From positions 496,001 through 560,000 of the forward strand of contig JADJIH010000001.1 of the NCBI GenBank assembly GCA_016707115.1: DNA of 64,000 bases, in the 5' to 3' direction. Both the position numbers and the translations under genes were made by a program. The DNA comes from Ignavibacteriales bacterium. Lineage in GTDB: Bacteria > Bacteroidota > Ignavibacteria > Ignavibacteriales > Ignavibacteriaceae. Below, in pieces: positions 1-8,264 of the stretch (the first letter of the stretch is position 1; each line of letters begins with the position of its first letter). Under the pieces are notes generated by a model that saw only the letters and a program-made list of their open reading frames with translations, made no database searches and was not told the origin of the DNA.

Positions 1-1587
1 AGAAATTAAAACTGAATACAATTTTGAAATTGGGTTTTCGAAAGGGAATCAGGATACAGTTATAAAATATCCAATTCTTGATCGTGAAGATTCTAGAAAT
101 AAATTTAAAGGCTTTAATCAGTCTGATGTAATGTATTTGATTATGGCGGATAGGTTTTGTGATGGAAATCCTGATAACAATAAGATAGGAGATAGCTTAG
201 ATCAGTTTACTGCAAAAGATTTAAATGGAAGAAAAGGCGGAGATATTGAAGGAATAACTTCCAAACTTGATTACTTAAAAGATCTTGGAGTTACTTCTGT
301 ATGGATTACTCCAATGTTAGAAAATAACATGTACATGAGTTACCACGGTTATGCTGCAACAGATTTATACAATATTGATCAACGTTTTGGGAGTAATGAA
401 CTTTATAAAGAGCTTGTAAATAAGGCTCACGATAAAGGTTTGAAAATAATTATGGATCACGTTTCAAATCATATCGGTATAAATCACTGGTGGATGAAAG
501 ATTTACCATTCGCAAGTTGGATAAACGGTACTGTTGAAAATCATCTTCCGGCAAATCACAACAAAATGACTTTTCCTGATCCATACAGTCCGGGTGAATC
601 AATTGATTTAACCTGGGATGGCTGGTTTACAAATTATATGGTTGATTTGAATCAGGCAAATCCATTTCTAAAAAAATATCTAATCCAAAACACAATTTGG
701 TGGATTGAGTATTTAGGAATTGATGGAATTCGTGAAGACACTTATCCGTATTGTAACCAATATGCAATGGCTGATTGGAATAAAGCGATATTAGATGAAT
801 ATCCAAACTTTAATATTGTTGGAGAAATCTGGACAGGTGAACCTGCTTATCTTGCAGCGTATCAACAGAAAAATAAATTTGGTGTTCATCTGGATACTCA
901 TCTTCCTTGTGTTACTGATTTTGCTTTGTCTGATGCATTTCGAAATTACCTTAGCGGAAAAAAAGGATTAGAAGGAATTTTAATACACTTGCGCAGGATT
1001 TTCTTTACTACGATCCAAATAATCTCCTAACATTTTTTGATAATCATGATATTTCCCGCGGATTATTTGTTGCGAATAATGATATCGAGAAATATAAAAT
1101 TGCACTTACAATTCTGTTAACAACCAGAGGCATACCAAAAATATTTTATGGATCTGAAATTGGAATTGTTGGAGAAGAGCATCACGGAACAATACGCTCA
1201 CCATTTCCCGGTGGATTTGAAAATGATTCACTTGATGCATTCTTAAGTTGCGATAGAACAGATTATCAGAACGATATTTTCAACTTCACACAAAATCTTT
1301 TGGAATTACGAAAAAATCATAAATCACTTTCTGAAGGAAAGTTAACTCATTTTTATCCCTTCGATAATGTTTACGTTTATTTCAGGGAAACTGATGATGA
1401 ATCAGCAATGATAATTGTAAATGGCAGTGATAAAGAATCTGAAGTTGATTTGAATAAGTACAAAGAAACTTTAGGAAAGACTTTAAAGATTGAGAATATC
1501 AAAACGAATGAAGTGACTGATATAACTCAAAACAAAAAAATAACAATAAAGAAAAAATCAGCAGAAATATTTTTGTTGATAAAATAG
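1..1587 (+). pseudogene. GH13 alpha-amylase-family enzyme (cyclomaltodextrinase/neopullulanase-like), 5' partial, frameshifted
   Basis: The gene enters from the left edge already in frame and hydrolyses alpha-glucans or maltodextrins by family analogy. The four GH13 conserved regions are visible: DHVSNH (about 455-472), GIREDTYPY with the nucleophile Asp (about 726-750), VGEIW with the acid/base Glu (about 820-834) and FFDNHD (about 1037-1054). The first three lie in one frame, which stops at 1030. The fourth and the C-terminal beta domain lie in another frame that continues to 1587. The switch is explained by one missing base in the TTTT run at 978-981; restoring it gives a smooth LEGIL-NTLAQDF junction. 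All catalytic residues survive, so a sequencing error is as likely as true inactivation. The MFS permease follows 22 bases downstream, suggesting a shared sugar-uptake role. Confidence 0.85.
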
Positions 1588-1609
1588 CACACTAACTAAG
1601 GCAAAATTT

Positions 1610-3118
1610 ATGTTAGAAATTCAGAAAAAACTTTCAAACTCATTTTATGCAATGCTTGCTTTACCCGCAACTGCTGTGGGCTTTGCACTATCCACACAAA
1701 TTGCTGCATTAAGCTGGATACTAAATAAAAAGTTTGGATTAAATATTCACGAAGTTTCATTCGTTTGGCTGGCTGGTCCGCTTGCTGGAATATTCGGACA
1801 GGTAATAGTTGGAATGATAAGCGACAACGTTTGGTTTTTAGGCGGACGAAGAAGACCATTTATTATGATTGGCGGAATTGTTGGTGCATTAATGTTTTTA
1901 GCTCTTCCGCAAATCGGAGTTATTTCTGAAGCCACAGGAATTACAAGTATAATCTTGATTGCTTCTGTAATTGCTCTGCTTTTGGATTTATCAGTTAACG
2001 TTACTTTTAATCCGGCAAGATCAATCATTGCAGATCTTACTCCTGAAGGAAAGAAGCGAACTACCGGTTATGTTTGGATGCAAGTTATTTCCGGAACGTT
2101 TGGTGTGTTAGCATATTTTCTTTCAATGGTTTTTGGAAATGAAACACTTTTATTAATTGCTGCGATATTTGTTTTTGTTTGTTCCGTGGGTCCAATTTTA
2201 TTTATTGAAGAACCAAAAGATTTAAAAGCTGATTTAGAGGAGAATGCTAAAACACATACTGTACTTGATATCTTTAAATCAATTTTTCCTTTGTATGGAT
2301 TTTTAGTGTTTGGTGTTTTCAGTTTAATATTTCATTTCTATCAAAATGAATTACGCGTTATTCACAATCCATTGTTGATATTAAGTTTAGCTTATACAAT
2401 CATCATTGGTTTTTGGATTATTGTTCAAGGACGTAAAGCTGAATCCGACACAAATGAATTTCAAAAGATTATGCTTGCTCATACATTTACGTGGATAGCA
2501 TTTCAAAGTATGTTTGTTATGTCAGGATTTTTTATCGATAAACAGATCGTACCAAATCTTGATCTCTCAAATGTCTTCGCAAATAAATTTGCTGAGTTTT
2601 TAACTTCAACAATTCAAAGTAAAGATGCTACAACAGGCAATATTGTTTCACTTGGATTTTTAATCCTTAATGCTGTTGGTGCTGTTTTTCCATTTGTATT
2701 ATCACTTATCGCAAAAAAGATTGGAAGAGTAAAAACTTACACTGCAGCTTTAGCATTTAGTGCAATCGGATATTTCTATATTGCATTCTTAGGAAAGTAT
2801 GAGTTTAATTTTTACCTGGGAATGTTTTTAACCGGCATTGGCTGGTCTGCAGTAATCTCAATTGTATTTTCAATTATGACTGAAAGAATCAACCAGGCAA
2901 AGATGGGTTTGTTTATGGGAATATTTAATCTTGCAGTTGTTTTGCCTCAAATGATGAGTCAGGGTGTTGCAAATATTATTTCCGAAACTCAGAACTTTCA
3001 ATTACTCTATATTCTTTGCGGAGTGTTTATTTGTTTCTCAGTTTTCTTCTGGTTCTTTGTAAAGGAGCCAAGATCAACCGCTTTGGAAAGTGCTGCTCCA
3101 CCAAAAGGCGGGCATTAA
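1610..3118 (+). CDS. MFS permease, SLC45/sucrose-maltose transporter-like
   Basis: This 502-residue polytopic inner-membrane protein has roughly 12 hydrophobic segments, as expected for the major facilitator superfamily. The loop after the second segment reads GMISDN...LGGRRRPFIM. The RRRPF form of the MFS loop motif is characteristic of the SLC45/plant sucrose transporter branch, so proton-coupled uptake of a disaccharide or maltodextrin is likely. The ATG at 1610 follows an AAGG about ten bases upstream. Its position 22 bases after the amylase gene supports import of the amylase substrate or product. A homologue lies on the other strand at 6602-8104. The substrate is inferred from context only. 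Confidence 0.82.
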   Translation: MLEIQKKLSNSFYAMLALPATAVGFALSTQIAALSWILNKKFGLNIHEVSFVWLAGPLAGIFGQVIVGMISDNVWFLGGRRRPFIMIGGIVGALMFLALPQIGVISEATGITSIILIASVIALLLDLSVNVTFNPARSIIADLTPEGKKRTTGYVWMQVISGTFGVLAYFLSMVFGNETLLLIAAIFVFVCSVGPILFIEEPKDLKADLEENAKTHTVLDIFKSIFPLYGFLVFGVFSLIFHFYQNELRVIHNPLLILSLAYTIIIGFWIIVQGRKAESDTNEFQKIMLAHTFTWIAFQSMFVMSGFFIDKQIVPNLDLSNVFANKFAEFLTSTIQSKDATTGNIVSLGFLILNAVGAVFPFVLSLIAKKIGRVKTYTAALAFSAIGYFYIAFLGKYEFNFYLGMFLTGIGWSAVISIVFSIMTERINQAKMGLFMGIFNLAVVLPQMMSQGVANIISETQNFQLLYILCGVFICFSVFFWFFVKEPRSTALESAAPPKGGH

Positions 3119-3137
3119 AATTTATAATGCCATTTAA

Positions 3138-3255
3138 TGTAGGGATCGGTCTCCCGACCGATCCGATTAGGATGCAACAATAAAAGAAAACGATTAATTA
3201 AAAATTTATAATAAGTTTAAAAATACGCGGAACAGACGGGAGTCTGTTCCCTACA
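3138..3255. repeat. REPIN A: pair of inverted REP hairpins
   Basis: Two 28-base REP units face each other, at 3138-3165 and 3228-3255. Each starts at the outside with TGTAGGGA and contains a 9-bp hairpin. The left stem is GGATCGGTC/GACCGATCC with loop TCCC. The right stem is GGAACAGAC/GTCTGTTCC with loop GGGA. The spacer is 62 bases of AT-rich sequence. The element ends four bases before the start codon of the transposase remnant. The two units share framework and ends but differ in stem sequence with matched changes on both arms. Confidence 0.9.
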
Positions 3256-3259
3256 AAAA

Positions 3260-3765
3260 ATGATTGAATTACCGAAGCGAAAGCAGCAGCGATTAAAAGA
3301 ATTTGATTATTCACAATCGAGCTATTACTTCGTAACGATTTGTATGAAGAATAGAAATGAATTCTTTTCACATATTGTAAACTCAGAATTGATTCTGACA
3401 GAATTTGGTAAAATACTTGATGATGTGTGGAACAATCTTCCAAAATATTATAATGTAGAATTAGATTATTACAAGTAGCCGATAATGTAGCTTAATATTA
3501 ATAATAATAATTTATGAAAAAATAAGGGGGAAAAAGGGAGCTAAAGACGTTAACTCTCTCGGACATTATTGGAAAATTCAAATCATATTCATCCAGAAAA
3601 ATCAGAAATCTATTAGTCAATAAAGATGAATTTGAATGGCAAAAATCTTTTTATGATAGAATCATTAGAAATGATAAAGAATTATATAACATCCGAAAAT
3701 ACATTCAGGAAAATCCTTTAAGATGGGAATTAGAAAAGAATAATCCAGAAAATTTAGAAATGTAG
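3260..3765 (+). pseudogene. REP-associated tyrosine transposase (RAYT, Y1/IS200-like), decayed
   Basis: The first part (3260-3478) encodes an N-terminus ending in ELDYYK and carries the family signature YYFVTICMKNR. It then hits a stop. A second open stretch (about 3547-3765) encodes the family C-terminus, including FYDRIIRND and the RKYIQENPLRWE motif, and ends in a TAG that lies inside the next REP. The segment that should carry the HUH metal-binding histidines (normally MPNHxH) is missing between the two parts, so this copy cannot be catalytically active. RAYTs act on REP hairpins, and this one is flanked by two REPINs (A and B), which fits the family. Trans-mobilisation would need an intact RAYT elsewhere in the genome. 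Confidence 0.88.
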
Positions 3766-3875
3766 GGATCAGTCTCCCGACTGATCCGTTCATAAAGTAA
3801 ATGAAAATAAATTATATTTAAAAGATTTCAATAAATATTAAGTTACCCGGAACGGACAGGAGTCCGTTCCCTACA
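3761..3875. repeat. REPIN B: pair of inverted REP hairpins
   Basis: REP units at 3761-3788 (stem GGATCAGTC/GACTGATCC, loop TCCC) and 3848-3875 (stem GGAACGGAC/GTCCGTTCC, loop AGGA) are separated by 59 bases. Relative to REPIN A, the left stem carries a G-to-A change matched by C-to-T on the other arm, and the right stem shows a matched change too. The left unit overlaps the stop codon of the transposase remnant. The right unit ends 14 bases before the EamA gene start. Confidence 0.9.
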
Positions 3876-3889
3876 AAGAAAAATAAATT

Positions 3890-4732
3890 ATGCTTTTTTT
3901 AATTCTCGCAATTCTTTGTTCCAGTAGTTTAGCATTGATTCTTAAACAGGGTCATGTTAAAAATTCAAATACTGTTCTGCTAATTAATGCTAATTATTTA
4001 ACTGCATCTTCAATCGCTTTAGTTTTTGTCATCTTTAAGTATGGTTTTCATTACTCACTAAACTCAATATTATTTGGTTTGGTTCTTGGATTATTATTTG
4101 TCTCAACTTTCATTTTGTACTCTAAAGCTATAAGCCAGGCAGGTACTGCTTTGGCAACTGTTAGTGCAAGATTATCAATCTTAATTCCGGTCATCCTCTC
4201 AATAATTTATTTTGGTGAAAGCCCTGATTTGAAAATGTTGATGGGATTTTTATTAGCTCTTATTACGCTATACTTATTTTATCTATCATTAAAAAATCAT
4301 ACTAATCATCCAGGTACCGGAAATAAATACATTTACCTGTTTTTATTATTAGTAGGAATTGGTTTTGTGGATTTTGCGATGAAGATGTTTGAACACAACT
4401 TTCCTAAAGAAGAAAAAGGTGTATTTGTTTTTACAATATTTTTTGCGGCCTTTATTTATACCACTACTTATCTTAAGGTAAAAAAAATTAAGTTTGATAA
4501 GGGCACTTATAGATTAGGATTGCTTCTTGGTATTCCAAATGTATTTGCAATTCATTTTTTACTTGCTGCTTTAAGTGAACTTCCGGCAATCATTGTATTC
4601 CCAATTCAAAATATTGGAGTAATAGTTATTACTGCTATTGCTGCATACCTGATATGGAAAGAAAAAATTAATCTTTACGGAAAAATTGCAATTGCAGTTG
4701 GTATTGCTGCTATATTGTTGTTGAAGTTGTAG
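3890..4732 (+). CDS. EamA/DMT-family transporter
   Basis: This 280-residue protein is almost entirely hydrophobic, with about ten predicted membrane segments in two repeated halves. That is the layout of drug/metabolite transporter (EamA) exporters. A short loop at about residues 118-128 (KNHTNHPGTGN) separates the halves. Residues typical of the fold include the KAISQAG and LSILIPV stretches in the first half and the FPIQNIGVIV stretch in the second. The ATG at 3890 has no clear ribosome site and lies just after REPIN B. The substrate cannot be read from sequence. Confidence 0.75.
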   Translation: MLFLILAILCSSSLALILKQGHVKNSNTVLLINANYLTASSIALVFVIFKYGFHYSLNSILFGLVLGLLFVSTFILYSKAISQAGTALATVSARLSILIPVILSIIYFGESPDLKMLMGFLLALITLYLFYLSLKNHTNHPGTGNKYIYLFLLLVGIGFVDFAMKMFEHNFPKEEKGVFVFTIFFAAFIYTTTYLKVKKIKFDKGTYRLGLLLGIPNVFAIHFLLAALSELPAIIVFPIQNIGVIVITAIAAYLIWKEKINLYGKIAIAVGIAAILLLKL

Positions 4733-4806
4733 CAACTATTAATATCATTATTTCTTGATATTCGTGTTTCCAAATGTTAGTTTTTGAGAGACAATAGGAG
4801 AGTAAA

Positions 4807-6454
4807 ATGAAAACAATCCTTTCTATAATGATCCTAACAATACTTATCTCATTTCATACTTTTTCTCAGGAGAGAAAACACACTGGAGTATTTCCAGACA
4901 AAACTACTAACGAGAGACTAAGGGAAATTCACCAACCAAACATAAACGATTTTCTAGGCTTAGACGAAATAGAACTTTTGCAGTTGAACTCTAAAAATTG
5001 CAATTGGCAAACTGCATTGAGAAATCCACAAAAAGAATTTTATGAAGAAGGAAGAATCAATGCAATTGATTCAAGGACAATAATAGAAAAAGAACTACTT
5101 GCCAATGGTTTTCTACTAATAGAGCATATTAACCAAAATTGGGATGGTTTTGCTTGGGTAAATAGCTCGAAGAACTCGAACAAATATGATGTTAATAATA
5201 ATATTATGGAATATTTATATCAATCTTGGTCTGACAGCGATTGGGTAAATTCTTTTAAGTTTGAATTTTCATACAATTTAAATAATAATGTTATTGATGA
5301 AATTCAAAAAAATTGGAATGGAAATGAGTGGGTAAACTATTTAAAGTACACTTACATTTATGATGAAAATGATAACCGAAAAGAATACCTTTTTCAAATT
5401 TGGAACAATGATTCTTGGATTAATATTGACAAATATTTGACAACCTACAATCTTAATAATAATCTCTTAGAATTACATTATTTACATTGGGAAACTGGAG
5501 AATGGGTAAGTTATTGGAAGAGATTATATACATACAATGAGAATAATAGCTTGATTGAGGAAATTCAACTTGATTATTACTTTGGTGTTTGGGTGAATTA
5601 TTCTAAACATTTTTACACCTACAATGAGCATAATTTGAAGATTGAGATTCTTATCAAAATTTGGACGAATAACACTTGGATCAACCATTCGATTACTTCA
5701 AATACATATGATGAAAACGATAATCTTATTGAAGTAATCTCTCAACATTGGGATGATAATATTTGGGTAAATTCAGAGCATTATCTAAACATTTATGATA
5801 ACAGAAATAATCTTATAGAAGAACTTTATCAAATAGGACCTGATAGTGCTTGGATCAACTATTCAAAAGTATTTAAAAATTATGATAGTAATAATAATTT
5901 TATAGAAAAGCTGATTCAAACTTGGTCCAATAACTCTTGGACAAATGATAAAAGGTTTTTATTGTCTTATGATGGAAACAATAATAATATTGAAAGTATT
6001 TATCTATTTTGGTCCGGCGGTTCTTGGCTAAATTCTTACAGATTCTCATATTTATTTGACGAAAATAATAATCTTAATGAAGAACTTTATCAAACTTGGG
6101 ATGGAAATGTTTGGAAAAACGAGACAAAAAATATAAGCTCATATATTCCTATTACATCAATTTATAATGACATTAATTCTATTCAGCTATATAAATTATC
6201 GAATAACTACCCAAACCCATTTAATCCAACAACCACTATCCAATATGCAATAAGCAGTAGGCAATTTGTTTCTGCTGAAAATATTCGACGTACTTGGATC
6301 TGAAATAGAAACATTAGTAAATGAAGAAAAACCTGCTGGCAATTATGAGTTAAATTGGAATGCAGCTAATCTGCCAAGCGGAGTTTATTTTTATAGATTA
6401 CAGGCCGGAGAGTTTGTTCAGACACGAAAAATGATTTTGTTGATAAAATTCTAA
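4807..6454 (+). pseudogene. secreted repeat protein with type IX sorting domain, frameshifted near the C-terminus
   Basis: The protein starts after AGGAG at 4798 with a signal peptide ending near TFSQ. From about residue 95 to 440 it consists of twelve near-regular 29-residue units. The consensus has a Glu near position 3, Gln at 7, Trp at 9 and 14 (often WVN), an aromatic near 24 and an NNN or DN ending. The type IX C-terminal domain begins with NYPNPFNPTTT. It then shifts frame: the first frame stops at 6303, while LKIFDVLGSE...KMILLIK continues in the next frame to 6454. One extra base near 6277 (TCTGCTG) explains the shift. Without correction the product lacks a usable sorting signal. Its function is unknown; a cell-surface or released protein is inferred. 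Confidence 0.82.
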
Positions 6455-6470
6455 AAATAAATAGTCTTAA

Positions 6471-6587
6471 TGTAGAGATCGATCTCCTGATCGATCCGCA
6501 AAGAATATCTAAATAGAATAAATATAAGTGTAGAAGGTTATAAAAAATATAAGAACACACGGAACGGACAGGAGTCCGTTCCCTACA
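6471..6587. repeat. REPIN C: pair of inverted REP hairpins between convergent genes
   Basis: REP units lie at 6471-6498 (stem GATCGATC on both arms, loop TCCT; its outer end is mutated to TGTAGAGA) and 6560-6587 (stem GGAACGGAC/GTCCGTTCC, loop AGGA), with a 61-base spacer. The left stem has again changed on both arms, keeping the pairing. It sits between the ends of two convergent genes, where its hairpins could also act as a bidirectional transcription stop. Confidence 0.88.
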
Positions 6588-6601
6588 TAAGAATAATTAT
6601 T

Positions 6602-8104
6602 TTAATCCACATCATCCACAATTAAAGTAAACAAACCAGCAATTATCATCGAAGCACCGCCAAGAAGTAGTGCGTAAATTGCTTCACCACCAACAATGTT
6701 TTTAACAAAGAAACCAAGTATAGCCGCTGCGGTAATTTGTGGAATTACAATAAAGAAATTAAATATTCCCATATAAACTCCCATTTTTTCTGCAGGCAAT
6801 GAACCAGCAAGAATTGCATAAGGCATTGCAAGTATTGAAGCCCACGCTAAACCAATTCCAAGTTCAGAAACTAAAAGTAAGTTTGGATCTTTTATAAAAT
6901 AGAATGATGCAAATGAAATTCCGCCAATGATTAATGAAATCATATGAACAGTTTTTCTATTTGTTAGTTTTGCAATCCACATAATGAAAAAAGCCATAAT
7001 GGCGGCAAAGCCATTGTAAACAGCCATCAAAACTCCAACCCAATCTGCACCTTGATTATAAAGTTCTGATGATGGATCAGTTGCACCATAAATATGATGA
7101 GTAACTGCTGGAGTTGTGTAAATCCACATTGCAAACAAAGCAAACCAGGAAAAGAATTGAACAACTGCAAGCTGCTTCATTGTCTTTGGCATTTTGTAAA
7201 GATCATTTAAGATCGAAACTAATCCACCAGAAGTTTTATTTTGATTTGTAAAAAATCCAGCAACTAATTGTAATAATCCAAAAATTATTGAGCCAACAAA
7301 TAAGACGTAAAGTCCAAAATCATTTTCGTGCAGCACAAAGTAAAGAATTGCAGAACCAATTAACCCAACAAAAATCCAGATCAATCCGTTTTTGTTAAAT
7401 GATGATGCAGAAATTAAATCAGTAATAGAAGTTTTTGATTGAGATAATTTCTTTTCTTCATCACTAAACTTTTTTAATTCTTCAGGTGAATATTCTTTTG
7501 TAGAAAAAACTGTGTAAAGAACTGCTAGTAAAAAAACTGCTCCACCAATGTAGAAAGAAAATTTAACTGAATCAGGAATTTCTCCAGCACCAGCAGTGTT
7601 AGCAATTCCAAACCAGTTTGTCATCATATAAGGCAAAGCAGACGCAACAATTGCTCCGATTCCAATGAAAAAACTTTGCATTGAAAATCCAACTGTACGT
7701 TGTTCAGATGGAAGCATATCACCAACAAAAGCTCGGAAAGGTTCCATAGAAATATTAATTGATGCATCCATAATCCAGAGCATTCCTGCAGCAACCCAAA
7801 GAGTTGGAGAGTTTGGCATAAATATGATTGCGGCTGATGCAAGCAAAGCTCCGACTAAAAAGAATGGTCGTCTTCGTCCCAGTTTGTTCCAGGTTTTATC
7901 ACTCCAATGCCCAATAATTGGCTGAATGATCAAACCAGTAACTGGAGCGGCTATCCAGAGAATCGGAATCGAATCTATACTTGCACCGAGTGTTTCAAAT
8001 ATTCTGCTTACATTTGCATTTTGAAGTGCGAATCCGAATTGAATGCCAAGAAATCCGAAACTCATATTCCAGATTTGCCAGAAGGAAAGACGCGGTTTGC
8101 TCAT
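6602..8104 (-). CDS. MFS permease, SLC45/sucrose-maltose transporter-like
   Basis: This 500-residue protein has about 12 hydrophobic segments. The signature loop GHWSDKTWNKLGRRRPFF matches the SLC45-type MFS family and the permease at 1610-3118. The start ATG (8104, reading leftwards) is preceded by TAGGAT. The middle loop around residues 205-230 is charged, as usual between the two six-helix bundles. Import of a disaccharide or maltodextrin is the family-based expectation. The two permeases bracket a region reshuffled by REPINs and may be divergent duplicates, although their sequences are clearly not identical. Confidence 0.82.
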   Translation of the reverse strand: MSKPRLSFWQIWNMSFGFLGIQFGFALQNANVSRIFETLGASIDSIPILWIAAPVTGLIIQPIIGHWSDKTWNKLGRRRPFFLVGALLASAAIIFMPNSPTLWVAAGMLWIMDASINISMEPFRAFVGDMLPSEQRTVGFSMQSFFIGIGAIVASALPYMMTNWFGIANTAGAGEIPDSVKFSFYIGGAVFLLAVLYTVFSTKEYSPEELKKFSDEEKKLSQSKTSITDLISASSFNKNGLIWIFVGLIGSAILYFVLHENDFGLYVLFVGSIIFGLLQLVAGFFTNQNKTSGGLVSILNDLYKMPKTMKQLAVVQFFSWFALFAMWIYTTPAVTHHIYGATDPSSELYNQGADWVGVLMAVYNGFAAIMAFFIMWIAKLTNRKTVHMISLIIGGISFASFYFIKDPNLLLVSELGIGLAWASILAMPYAILAGSLPAEKMGVYMGIFNFFIVIPQITAAAILGFFVKNIVGGEAIYALLLGGASMIIAGLFTLIVDDVD

Positions 8105-8182
8105 AAGTAATCCTAAGTTTGGTTAAATTAACAACATTGAAAAATAAGAAATGATTTTTAATTAAGATAATTAAATATTGAA

Positions 8183-8261
8183 TGTAGGGATCGGTCTCCT
8201 GACCGATCCGATTTGGATGTAATTAAAAAGGCACGGAACGGACAGGAGTCCGTTCCCTACA
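8183..8261. repeat. REPIN D: short-spacer pair of inverted REP hairpins
   Basis: REP units at 8183-8210 (stem GGATCGGTC/GACCGATCC, loop TCCT) and 8234-8261 (stem GGAACGGAC/GTCCGTTCC, loop AGGA) are separated by only 23 bases. The other three copies have about 60. The element ends three bases before the pabBC start codon. The only purine-rich SD-like sequence near that start is the AGGAG within the right hairpin, at 8244-8248. Confidence 0.9.
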
Positions 8262-8264
8262 ATT

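Noticed and set aside
1608..2028. Leftward reading frames opposite the first MFS permease
   Set aside because: They are antisense shadows of a well-supported membrane-protein gene with no ribosome sites or family motifs.
3138..8261. The four paired hairpins as a CRISPR-like array
   Set aside because: Copies are kilobases apart, are inverted pairs and lack regular spacers or cas genes; the REPIN description fits.
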